A stretch of DNA of 64,000 bases from UBA1672 sp051967755 (GTDB lineage Bacteria; Pseudomonadota; Alphaproteobacteria; Micavibrionales; Micavibrionaceae), in assembly GCA_051967755.1 (NCBI GenBank), contig JBQDYD010000005.1, positions 124,001 to 188,000 on the forward strand, given 5' to 3'. Position 1 is the stretch's first letter. Every line of letters starts with the position of its first letter. The notes beneath the pieces were generated by a model. It had not been told where the DNA came from and made no database searches. It worked only from the letters and a program-made list of their open reading frames with translations. Positions 36,992 through 46,549 of the stretch are shown here, in pieces. Both the position numbers and the translations under genes were made by a program.

Positions 36992-37257
36992 CCAAGGGCG
37001 TACCCTTGGTTCTGGTTAAGCGGGAAAGCGCTTACGGTATCCAATCGGCGCACGGTTGGTCTTGATGAAATCATTATGGGGTTTTTAGGGGCAGCAGGAA
37101 CGCTCCCCTGAATGGTGATAAAACGGCGATACGTTTTGATGGTTTTGCATGGTGGAACGGATTGTGTTCCCATGCTAAAAACCATCCGCGAGAGGGATGA
37201 AACGGGAGAGCGCAGCGTCTCCCTTTCCAAGCGTGTTGTAGTACAACACACAGCTTG
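36992..37257 (+). other. Run of eight consecutive hairpins
   Basis: Stem arms in order: CCAAGGG/CCCTTGG (36992-37009), TAAGCG/CGCTTA (37017-37034), CCAATCG/CGGTTGG (37041-37059), AGGGG-AGC/GCT-CCCCT (37087-37109), AAAACG/CGTTTT (37120-37137), a 19-bp interrupted stem GATGGTTTT-GCATG-GGAAC with its complement (37138-37186), GGGAGA/TCTCCC (37204-37223) and CAAGC-GTGTTGT with its complement (37228-37257). The last two belong to repeat copy 2. The 544-bp gap 36860-37403 holds no convincing gene. Could be a structured RNA, a recombination or transfer site, or stacked terminators. Confidence 0.7.
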
Positions 37258-37262
37258 CGTTC
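37190..37262 (+). repeat. Structured repeat, copy 2
   Basis: Same block as copy 1 with single-base changes (GATGAAACGGG; CCTTTCCAAG). Its terminal stem GTGTTGT/ACAACAC differs from the copy 1 stem GTATTGT/ACAATAC by one fully compensated pair. It lies 141 bp upstream of the small gene of recombinase module B. Confidence 0.85.
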
Positions 37263-37403
37263 AGTAGAAATTACAAATTTCAGTCTTAAACGGCTCCGTC
37301 ACAGAGCATTGAACGAAAACCCGTAACAATGACAGTCGCCCGAGCAGTAACACGTAGGCTGGTAAATTTAACTTGTCACCACAACCGACAAGGAGAAGCC
37401 GCC

Positions 37404-37642
37404 ATGAAACCAGACATCGAAAAATACCTGCCCATGTTAAACGACATGGACTTAACCCGCGAACAAAAGATCGAACTCATCCACGATCTGTGGCATATCA
37501 TGCAAAATTTCGTAGATCGTGCCTTTGGTGTTCATCCATTGCAACAATGTCGCGATAAAAAAGAATTTAGCGATTTACACGATTCCAACAAATGCATAGA
37601 CTCAATTCCAAGCCCTCAAACATCCGATGGAGATATTCGCCC

Positions 37643-37646
<4 letters not shown>
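37404..37646 (+). CDS. Small recombinase-coupled protein (copy B)
   Basis: 80 residues from the ATG at 37404 behind an AGGAG site. Same sequence pattern as the copy at 27861-28103 with a handful of substitutions. Its stop overlaps the recombinase start (ATGA). The untranslated leader carries TTGTC...GACAA arms immediately before the ribosome-binding site, also conserved in copy A. Possible recombinase accessory factor. Confidence 0.8.
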
Positions 37647-39241
<1,595 letters not shown>

Positions 39242-39350
39242 GTACCAAAAAATGCGACTAGTGCACAAAAGATGTGGGAACATACTCCATCATTCTCAGG
39301 AATGCAACATTAGAAAATAAAAAATTACACTTCTTTTAAAAATAAGAATT

Positions 39351-39379
39351 TTGACAGCTTTTTGTACACAAGATATAGT
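39351..39379 (+). promoter_or_regulatory. Sigma-70-type promoter
   Basis: TTGACA (39351-39356) and TATAGT (39374-39379) with a 17-bp spacer, 37 bp upstream of the ATG at 39416. Likely drives the two orphan genes 39416-41149. No other element is evident in the 174-bp gap between tRNA-Arg and 39416. Confidence 0.7.
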
Positions 39380-39415
39380 TCTGGAAATAATGTAAATGCG
39401 GGTTAAAACACAATC

Positions 39416-39769
39416 ATGACAGAAGCCTCACCACAACCAATTGTGATCGTCAACGGAACACGAGACCATGAAGGAGAAGCATGGATCGGTGATTTCTCCC
39501 ATGATGAAGGCTTTTGGGTCGCATTGCGCATCGATGAAGATAAGGTTGAAGACTTCGAAGAAGCATACGACAACTTCATGCGTCTGGGCATCTCATTCGA
39601 CATTACCGAATATGCAGATAAGGTTGTACAACAGGGTGAGCCTGGTGACCTTTGGCCCAACCATGATGAATTCAATGAGCTAAAACGTGTTTACGGCCGA
39701 GGCAATTTAAAAGATATGGACGGACAAAACGGTAACAATCAAGATCATACAGAAAGACTTGATTTTTAG
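39416..39769 (+). CDS. Hypothetical acidic protein
   Basis: 117 residues, strongly acidic, no signal peptide or known motif; a compact N-terminal part (IVIVNGTRDHEGEAWIGDF) and a polar C-terminus. First gene after a good promoter, 15 bp before the 454-residue orphan gene, so they probably form an operon. Function unknown. Confidence 0.7.
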   Translation: MTEASPQPIVIVNGTRDHEGEAWIGDFSHDEGFWVALRIDEDKVEDFEEAYDNFMRLGISFDITEYADKVVQQGEPGDLWPNHDEFNELKRVYGRGNLKDMDGQNGNNQDHTERLDF

Positions 39770-39784
39770 AAACAGGGAAACTGA

Positions 39785-41149
39785 GTGAAAACAGCACCAA
39801 ATCTAAAAGAAGAACACGATAAGGCCAACCATCGTGATTTCAATGTAGCATTTAGTGAATCCGGAAAAGTACTTGATCCGGAAGAAGGTCTGCGCCGTTT
39901 TTTAATTAAAACGCGTGAACTTATCGCGACAGATGAACAGCATTTTACGGAAGAGCTTTTCTCTGACATTTTCGCGCTTTATGAAACCGGTCATTTGGCG
40001 GCAGAAGCGGCCCACGGAAGCACGAAAACGTTAGAAGAAGATCCGGCGATGGCCGGGCTTGCCGTCACATCAACAGCGGCGGCGATATACCTGCTCTCAA
40101 GCATCAACAGCCAGCGCGGGGCAAAAGCAAGTGAATACAGACATGCCCTGAAGATGTTTGTGGACTATGAAAATGATACGCATAACGAAGCCAATGGTAA
40201 TACCAAAGAAGAACGCCGCGCCGTTGCCACAGAGAACCTTCGTGAAAAAATGCGTAGTAGCGGATTGCAATTCGTGAATCTTCCGGATGAACAAAAGAAG
40301 TTCCACAAACAAGAATTTCGTGAGATTGCCGCAAAGAAAGGCATCGGTGAACCTTTAACATCCGGCACTGTTAAACGCGCGGGCAATTTCCTTAGGAAGC
40401 CATTCCACGAAAAAATCGCGGTAACGGGCACCTCACTCTCATGGCTTATGTTTCAAGGAGAACGAGCAGCAGGATTTGCAGGTAAAGTTTTCACAGAATA
40501 CGTAAAAAACCCGTTTCGGGTGCATAAAATCGCACATAGTACGGCGTTGGGCGTTCGTGAAGGGTCAAAGCTTGCCGATGACCTTAAAGAGCAACGCAAA
40601 GAAGGGAAAACAAACACCCTCCCCGATGGTGAAGAAGCCAAGAAACAAGCAAAGCCGCTTACACTCGCGCAGTTACATAGTGTTAACCTCGGCTCAATTG
40701 CTAAAATCGGGTATGGCTGGACGGACGAAGAAAAAGACGACCTGATCAAAATCATGAGAGATCAAGAAATGCATGAACAGGCCGCGGTGCGCGCAAAACG
40801 CAGCATGTATGTGCAAGGTGGCTTTATGGCACTTCAATTAGCTCTTATCCCTGTAAAAATGCTTAATGAGCAACAGCGTGACACGGTTTGGATGAATGTA
40901 TATTCCTTCTTCGCCCCTATGGGGCCACTAAAAGGCTTCGCTGATGAATTAAGATCAGAACGTGCTAAGGCGAACAGTAAGCTCGCCGAAAAGGCAGAAC
41001 GTCTTGGTAATATATTAGGCATCGATGCCGACTCTCTGCGCTCGGATGAGGCATATGACGAAGATGAAATAGACTACGATAATGACAATGATTTGGACGA
41101 TGACGATCACCACGATCCACCGCGCGGGGATGAACCCGGATTACACTAA
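39785..41149 (+). CDS. Hypothetical protein with short hydrophobic segments
   Basis: 454 residues starting at GTG. Highly charged overall, with a few hydrophobic helices (MAGLAVTSTAAAIYLLSSI at ~100-118 and MYVQGGFMALQLALIPV near 340) and a very acidic C-terminal tail (runs of Asp/Glu from ~425). No family recognised. Coupled to the 117-residue gene upstream. Possibly membrane-associated; no function proposed. Confidence 0.68.
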   Translation: MKTAPNLKEEHDKANHRDFNVAFSESGKVLDPEEGLRRFLIKTRELIATDEQHFTEELFSDIFALYETGHLAAEAAHGSTKTLEEDPAMAGLAVTSTAAAIYLLSSINSQRGAKASEYRHALKMFVDYENDTHNEANGNTKEERRAVATENLREKMRSSGLQFVNLPDEQKKFHKQEFREIAAKKGIGEPLTSGTVKRAGNFLRKPFHEKIAVTGTSLSWLMFQGERAAGFAGKVFTEYVKNPFRVHKIAHSTALGVREGSKLADDLKEQRKEGKTNTLPDGEEAKKQAKPLTLAQLHSVNLGSIAKIGYGWTDEEKDDLIKIMRDQEMHEQAAVRAKRSMYVQGGFMALQLALIPVKMLNEQQRDTVWMNVYSFFAPMGPLKGFADELRSERAKANSKLAEKAERLGNILGIDADSLRSDEAYDEDEIDYDNDNDLDDDDHHDPPRGDEPGLH

Positions 41150-41158
41150 GACGTTTTC

Positions 41159-41614
41159 TTAAAACACTTTCTCAATCATCGCATCAACGCCCTGCTCTAT
41201 CATGTCATAAGCTTTCTTAAAGGCCGCTTTATCCCCATAATACGGATCAGACACATCCACCCCGTTATAGCCATCATGATAATCAAGAAACAGTTTGATT
41301 TTATCGTGATATTTTTCATCTATCATGCGGCGCATCGTACGCTCATGCCCTTTATCCAAAGCGATAATCAAATCAAATTTATCAAAATCCTCTTCGGTGA
41401 TTTTACGCGCCCTTAAATCTGACATTTCAATGCCGTGCTCTGCGGCCATTTCAATCGCCCTGATATCCGGCGTAGAGCCGATATGATACCCAAAAGTACC
41501 GGCAGAATCATATGTAGCATCTAACCCCTGTGCATTAACACGATCCCTGAATACCGCCTCTGCCGTTGGTGATCGGCAAATATTCCCGGTACAAACAAAA
41601 AGAACAGAAACCAT
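41159..41614 (-). CDS. Low-molecular-weight protein-tyrosine phosphatase
   Basis: 151 residues from the ATG at 41614; the frame extends upstream to 41815 but that part is non-homologous and runs into the divergent olsB-like gene. P-loop VCTGNICRS (Cys8, Arg14) and general-acid Asp in VSDPYYG. Cytoplasmic phosphatase of tyrosine- or arginine-phosphate type. Convergent with the preceding orphan gene. Confidence 0.93.
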   Translation of the reverse strand: MVSVLFVCTGNICRSPTAEAVFRDRVNAQGLDATYDSAGTFGYHIGSTPDIRAIEMAAEHGIEMSDLRARKITEEDFDKFDLIIALDKGHERTMRRMIDEKYHDKIKLFLDYHDGYNGVDVSDPYYGDKAAFKKAYDMIEQGVDAMIEKVF

Positions 41615-41736
41615 TGCAAAAACATCCCTCTTAAATTGATAACTATGTACATCTATGCAAAATAGTATACTCTGACAAGCCACAAGCAAAGAAGTACTTA
41701 ATCTATTGAGACTAAAATAGGAAAAACGCATCCGCA

Positions 41737-42552
41737 ATGAGCGATAATAAAGACATAGAGCAAGAAGAAGCGTATGTACGTTTAGCTCAGACACCAGAAG
41801 AAATAGCAGAAGCACAGCGATTAAGATATACCGTATTTTATGATGAATACGGCGCGCAACCCTCAGATGAAATGCGCAAGGATAAACGTGACTTTGACGA
41901 ATATGATAATGTTACAGATCACCTGATTGTTTTGGCCAAAGACCCTGCAACAAAACAGGAAATGATTGTCGGCACATACCGCCTTTTGCGGCAAGATATC
42001 GCAGAAAAGCACGGTAATTTTTACTCAAGCGACGAATATGATCTTTCAAAACTCCTTCAAAGTGACAATTATTTGCTGGAACTTGGTCGATCCTGTGTGT
42101 TGGCGGACTACCGCACTAAGCCGATTCTAAATAAACTATGGCAAGGTATAGCGGACTACATCACGCAACATAATATCGATTTATTATTTGGCTGTGCCAG
42201 CTTTCAAGGGGTGAGTGTCGATTCAATCGCACAGCAATTATCTTATCTGCATCATTTTCATTCAACACCGGAAGATATCAGCCCTGTTGCCGTCGATGAC
42301 CGTTTTGTAGATATGAATTTACACCCGAAAGATGCCCTGAATGAAAAGCGCCTTTTCGCGTCACTCCCCCCACTGATAAAAGGGTATCTGCGACTTGGAG
42401 CAACCATTGGCAAAGGCGCAGTTATTGACCATCAGTTTAATACAATTGATGTCTGCATTGTCGTACAAACCAGCCTAATGACCGACCGCTATCGCAAATA
42501 TTATGAGCGCAGATTACGTAAGGCTATGCCCGGTCAAAATGACAAAGCATAA
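41737..42552 (+). CDS. olsB: Ornithine-acyl-ACP N-acyltransferase, OlsB-like
   Basis: 271 residues. GNAT-related fold of the hemolysin/OlsB type: EAQRLRYTVFYDEYGAQ near the N-terminus, VGTYRLLR and LLELGRSCVLADYRT in the core. It makes lyso-ornithine lipid by adding a 3-hydroxyacyl chain to ornithine. The directly following plsC-like gene (12-bp gap) supplies the second acyl transfer, as in OlsA, which strengthens the call. Confidence 0.87.
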   Translation: MSDNKDIEQEEAYVRLAQTPEEIAEAQRLRYTVFYDEYGAQPSDEMRKDKRDFDEYDNVTDHLIVLAKDPATKQEMIVGTYRLLRQDIAEKHGNFYSSDEYDLSKLLQSDNYLLELGRSCVLADYRTKPILNKLWQGIADYITQHNIDLLFGCASFQGVSVDSIAQQLSYLHHFHSTPEDISPVAVDDRFVDMNLHPKDALNEKRLFASLPPLIKGYLRLGATIGKGAVIDHQFNTIDVCIVVQTSLMTDRYRKYYERRLRKAMPGQNDKA

Positions 42553-42563
42553 GGTACGGCATC

Positions 42564-43337
42564 ATGAGAACGGCGATTGCTGCTTTTAAATTCCTATTAT
42601 TTACTCTTCTAAGCTTACTGGTAGCGCCGCTTCAAATACTGACCTTAATGATACATAAAGGTAACGGCGCATACATAATACCCTGGTTATGGCAAAAAAC
42701 CGTCTGCAAGATCTTTCGCATAAAAGTTATTGTAGAGGGCACCCCCTACACCGACAGCCAAACAATTTATGTCTCCAACCATATCTCATATCTCGACATT
42801 CCGGCCGTCGGAAGAATCTTGCGCGCCTCCTTTGTCGCGAAAAAAGACGTTGCATCTTGGCCTGTCTTCGGCTTCCTTTCCAAATTACAACAAACTGCAT
42901 TCATCAGCCGCTCACGTGAAGATGCAAAAAAGGAAAAGCATGCGCTGGATAATATGTTAACAGACGGAAAAAGCCTTATTATTTTCCCTGAGGGAACCTC
43001 AACAGACGGCAGAGAAGTTCTACCTTTCAAATCCAGCCTTTTTTCAATCGCATATCGTGAGGGCTTAGACGACATCATGATACAGCCCTTCACGATTAGC
43101 ATGTCACGTGTAGATAATAAGGACATCACGACACAGGAAATTCGGGATATTTACTCTTGGCATATTAACATGGACACACCTCTGGAAAAGCACCTTTGGC
43201 GCTTTGCAAAAAGCACCGGAGCAGAAATTAAAGTGACTTTTCACACGGAAATTCGCGCTAGCGACTTTTCAGATCGTAAAACACTTGCTAAAACATCCCA
43301 CAACGCCGTATCGAATGGATTAAATATAAAAACATAA
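42564..43337 (+). CDS. olsA: 1-acyl-glycerol-3-phosphate acyltransferase family, OlsA-like
   Basis: 257 residues. N-terminal membrane helix (~9-30), acyltransferase block I NHISYLD (HX4D), block III FPEGTSTDG. PlsC family; with OlsB upstream the likely substrate is lyso-ornithine lipid, although a PlsC role in phosphatidic acid synthesis is not excluded. Confidence 0.87.
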   Translation: MRTAIAAFKFLLFTLLSLLVAPLQILTLMIHKGNGAYIIPWLWQKTVCKIFRIKVIVEGTPYTDSQTIYVSNHISYLDIPAVGRILRASFVAKKDVASWPVFGFLSKLQQTAFISRSREDAKKEKHALDNMLTDGKSLIIFPEGTSTDGREVLPFKSSLFSIAYREGLDDIMIQPFTISMSRVDNKDITTQEIRDIYSWHINMDTPLEKHLWRFAKSTGAEIKVTFHTEIRASDFSDRKTLAKTSHNAVSNGLNIKT

Positions 43338-43347
43338 GGAAAGAATT

Positions 43348-43563
43348 ATGAACTTTGACGCAGAAGAAATGTCGAAACTAAAAAACTATCTGGAGCGTGT
43401 TTTCAAAAGCTCAGGCATTACAGTTAAGAAAAGAGATAAAGCAAACGACTCAATCGAAGTCATGGTGGACGGCGAATTTGTAGGACTGATTTACAAAATC
43501 ATTGATGAAGGTGAAACGTCATATAATTTTGATATGGCTATCTTGGACATTGACCTTATCTAA
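43348..43563 (+). CDS. DUF3126 family protein
   Basis: 71 residues. The C-terminal GETSYNFDMAILDIDL and the VMVDGEFVGLIYK strand match the alphaproteobacterial DUF3126 family, which is almost confined to that class. Function unknown. Ten bases after olsA, probably in the same transcript. Confidence 0.88.
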   Translation: MNFDAEEMSKLKNYLERVFKSSGITVKKRDKANDSIEVMVDGEFVGLIYKIIDEGETSYNFDMAILDIDLI

Positions 43564-43614
43564 TGATGCCCAAGTGTTTTTACAAAAACTGTTAGAATTG
43601 ATATAATTTTCAGC

Positions 43615-44085
43615 ATGTTGAGGATACGAACAAGAATACAATCAGGCCTGATAACACTGGTAATCTTATCCGGTTTCTTGTTCTCTCATCATGCTCATGC
43701 AATAGAAGCGTTAAAATTTCGAGACGAATACAGCACAACGCTTAAATTTCAGATCGATCACTTCCTTCAGCAAGAGCAAAGAAGCGACGCATCACAATAT
43801 GTAATTGCCACTGTCGACCTTAATAATGACGGGGTGAGTGAACACATACTGAAGCGCAAATCATGTAATACACCTGTTTCAACATGCACTTTCATAATTA
43901 TTGCTGAAAAAGGTGATCGAATCCTGCTATTATCAAAAATCAGTGCCAAAAACCTTATGGTAGATGGTAAGGTAACATACGGTGTAAAAAACCTTTTGGC
44001 ATTCAATGATGATATGAATGACTACGAATATGATATATATATGTGGTCGCCAAAGGAAAAGCTGTATATAATGGATGGTAATTAG
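43615..44085 (+). CDS. Hypothetical exported protein
   Basis: 156 residues with a signal peptide (LITLVILSGFLFSHHAHA). The mature part has a pattern like YVIATVDLNNDGVSEHILKRKSC, suggestive of a VCBS/EF-hand-like Asp-rich loop, and two or three Cys. No firm family. It immediately precedes the two related secreted proteins and could belong to the same exported set. Confidence 0.7.
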   Translation: MLRIRTRIQSGLITLVILSGFLFSHHAHAIEALKFRDEYSTTLKFQIDHFLQQEQRSDASQYVIATVDLNNDGVSEHILKRKSCNTPVSTCTFIIIAEKGDRILLLSKISAKNLMVDGKVTYGVKNLLAFNDDMNDYEYDIYMWSPKEKLYIMDGN

Positions 44086-44105
44086 GTAAAGGGCTAAACT
44101 CTATT

Positions 44106-45467
44106 GTGCTAAAAAGGATGGTATATAAATCTAACTTTGCTTTACTCTGCATGGCATTTGCAGTGTCTTTCTCTTTTGGTGCACATGCGGCATGCTCTCC
44201 GGGAATTCCTTGTACTGACTACGATATTTATAACGACACAACATCAGGAACAGATGCCGGCTTAAACGGCCCGAAAACAGGAACTCCTGCGCCGCATACA
44301 AACACAACAGGTTCCACAACAAGCGCCTGTGACGGTAACTTCATGAACCAAATATACAGCCAAGCCTATATGGGGGCTAGCCGTGAAGTCATTATGAGTG
44401 AACAAATCATTCACAAACCTGACAGTGTTTTAGAATATACATGTTTTGATCAGTGGGCCGCCGTAACAGCCGAACATGCCCCAACATTTTCAGAATCAAC
44501 ATTCTGGGAGAATCATGAGATTTGTACGTCCACCGGTGACAGTACGGCCACTGCAGGTCGCCCCCCAACATGCGCAAGCAGCGGTGACAACACAGTATCC
44601 CCATATGAAATTGAAATAAATGTTGTCTACCCGGATACGACGTTAGATGACACGATCAGGTTGCTTGTTTACGATTCCCTTCAAACATATATTGATAACA
44701 ACTTCAGCCACACATTCCTTGGCGAAGCGACAACAATTGACAATGATATAGACACAACAGGCTCATCAGGCAGTCAACTTGGCTCCGGAAGTTATAATTG
44801 CTCTCACATGGCGACTGTTTGGAATATTGCAAAATGTATCGACTTCATGGAAGATGACCGCTTCAGAACATTTGAAGACCTCGTCAATGCAGACCCACGA
44901 TCAATCCCCGCTGAATGTTCTCCGAGTAATAGCTCCGTTGACACAATCGAAGCCGGTAACAACTCAACTAAACTGGACAGCACCAGCCCGGGAAGCAGCG
45001 CAAGCGCAACATCTGTTATGGACCCCTGCCCCGCCGCAGGTACACCTGTTTCGGGTGTTAACACAGATTTTTCTAATGACCTTATCCGTGTTGCGAATAA
45101 TTGTGACGACAGCAGTAACATAAATGCCTATTCAAGCTTTGATGTTATGGAGTTGATCGATGAAATGATTTTAGGCGTTCAGTTAGGATCAGTTGGTACA
45201 TACATCCCCGGAACAGGCGGCAGCACATCAGGCGTTGTCACTTGCTCAGACCCGCTTCCGACAGGTGTTCCGATTATCACATATCAATATGATCGTGATA
45301 TTGGCGGAGGCCCCGGATTGGTAACAACGATTGATAGAACAGCACGAGTGCATTATGAGCATATCTGTCCAAACCCCGGGTGTTATTACGTACCAGTCAA
45401 GCAGCCATATATTGTAAATGGCCCGATGCCGTCATCAACACCAACTGGGACATGTGTACCGTACTAA
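44106..45467 (+). CDS. Secreted Cys-containing protein, paralogue 1
   Basis: 453 residues from the GTG at 44106 (an ATG at 44118 has its ribosome-binding site too close). Signal peptide to about AHAACSP. The mature part has many Cys and Ser/Thr/Gly-rich stretches. Shared blocks with the next gene: IIHKPDSVLEYTCFD, YNCSHMATVWNIAKCIDF and YEHICPNPGCYYVP. No known domain. Exported, probably disulfide-stabilised; function unknown. Confidence 0.75.
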   Translation: MLKRMVYKSNFALLCMAFAVSFSFGAHAACSPGIPCTDYDIYNDTTSGTDAGLNGPKTGTPAPHTNTTGSTTSACDGNFMNQIYSQAYMGASREVIMSEQIIHKPDSVLEYTCFDQWAAVTAEHAPTFSESTFWENHEICTSTGDSTATAGRPPTCASSGDNTVSPYEIEINVVYPDTTLDDTIRLLVYDSLQTYIDNNFSHTFLGEATTIDNDIDTTGSSGSQLGSGSYNCSHMATVWNIAKCIDFMEDDRFRTFEDLVNADPRSIPAECSPSNSSVDTIEAGNNSTKLDSTSPGSSASATSVMDPCPAAGTPVSGVNTDFSNDLIRVANNCDDSSNINAYSSFDVMELIDEMILGVQLGSVGTYIPGTGGSTSGVVTCSDPLPTGVPIITYQYDRDIGGGPGLVTTIDRTARVHYEHICPNPGCYYVPVKQPYIVNGPMPSSTPTGTCVPY

Positions 45468-45522
45468 TAAATGGTATTTGCTTTGATATAAGATATTTGT
45501 GTAGAATATAGGAGTTTAAAAC

Positions 45523-46470
45523 GTGACCGTAGCGAAGGACAAAACGATGTCAAAAAATACAGTATTATATAAGTTGCGCACATTTATGATGCTGACTTTA
45601 TCTTTTGCATTCCTTGTGACGACCACAACACAATCACAAGCAGCGTCCGTTATCGCAGACACGCCTTGTGACTCTCTTTATTATGAATCACTTTCTGCCC
45701 GCGCATGGTTGGAAGCTCAGCGAGAAATCACACAAAACCAAAACATAATCCTAAAGCCTGACAGTGTATTTGAATATACTTGTTTCGACCGTCTTGTCGG
45801 TGAATTGGCAGACCACGCCGATGAAATGCTCAGTGAGACTTCATCATATGGTAGCCCTCTGAGCTCCACGAGCATGGACAACGCGCTACAGAATCTCGTA
45901 ATCAACTCTTTGACAGCTTACATTAACAATAATTTCGGTAGTAAAACCGGTGGTGGTGGATATAACCTACTTGCCGGTCACACAGCCGCAGCAGGTATCA
46001 ATAGTGTTCCGCAAAACATGGTCGGGCCGGCATATAACTGTGACATCATGGAACGTGTATGGAATGCTGCGAAATGTATTAACTTCGTATCAAACTCAAC
46101 AACTGATGGGTTTTTCACATTTCAAGAATACGCAACAACCGCAGATAAACGTGTTCTGCCGGTTGCATGTTCACCGATCACGACAAACTGGGCGACCAAC
46201 CTTGGTGCCGCTCTGACAGCAGGTCCATGGACAAATGACCCTGTGCAGACATACTTTGCACTGACAACACCGCAGAACTGTTCGGGTGCGAATTGCCCAT
46301 GTTCAGGTGCTCCTGTTCCTACGGGTGTTCGTGTTATCAGATCAGGCTTTAGCAATAACGACTATGATGAGCATATCTGCCTACAGCCCGGGTGTCGTTA
46401 TCACCCAGGTGGTGGTGACCCGCTTTTCTCAGGTGGTAGTACAGCTTCTGCAGGTTGTTACGGTAGATAA
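45523..46470 (+). CDS. Secreted Cys-containing protein, paralogue 2
   Basis: 315 residues if started at the GTG (AGGAG 8 bp upstream); an ATG at 45547 also has an AAGGA site. Signal peptide ending near SQAAS. Blocks ILKPDSVFEYTCFDR, YNCDIMERVWNAAKCINF, LPVACSPI and DEHICLQPGCRYHPG align with paralogue 1, though shorter because the Ser/Thr-rich inserts are missing. A tandem duplication followed by divergence. Function unknown. Confidence 0.75.
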   Translation: MTVAKDKTMSKNTVLYKLRTFMMLTLSFAFLVTTTTQSQAASVIADTPCDSLYYESLSARAWLEAQREITQNQNIILKPDSVFEYTCFDRLVGELADHADEMLSETSSYGSPLSSTSMDNALQNLVINSLTAYINNNFGSKTGGGGYNLLAGHTAAAGINSVPQNMVGPAYNCDIMERVWNAAKCINFVSNSTTDGFFTFQEYATTADKRVLPVACSPITTNWATNLGAALTAGPWTNDPVQTYFALTTPQNCSGANCPCSGAPVPTGVRVIRSGFSNNDYDEHICLQPGCRYHPGGGDPLFSGGSTASAGCYGR

Positions 46471-46549
46471 TAATTTACCGCACTGAACGCAGCAGGGAAT
46501 TCTATAGTTACACCTCTTTCTATTTAACCCGTTTTAAAGGCACGTAAAA

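Noticed and set aside
36964..37251. 95-residue open frame on the minus strand
   Set aside because: It is a translation of the hairpin run; composition and lack of a ribosome-binding site argue against a gene.
39369..39378. NrdR-like core CAAGATATAG upstream of 39416
   Set aside because: Single site without a partner at the required spacing, and it coincides with the -10 region of a promoter.
41615..41815. N-terminal extension of the phosphatase
   Set aside because: Leu-rich extension lacks homology and would overlap the divergent olsB-like gene; the P-loop position fits the ATG at 41614.
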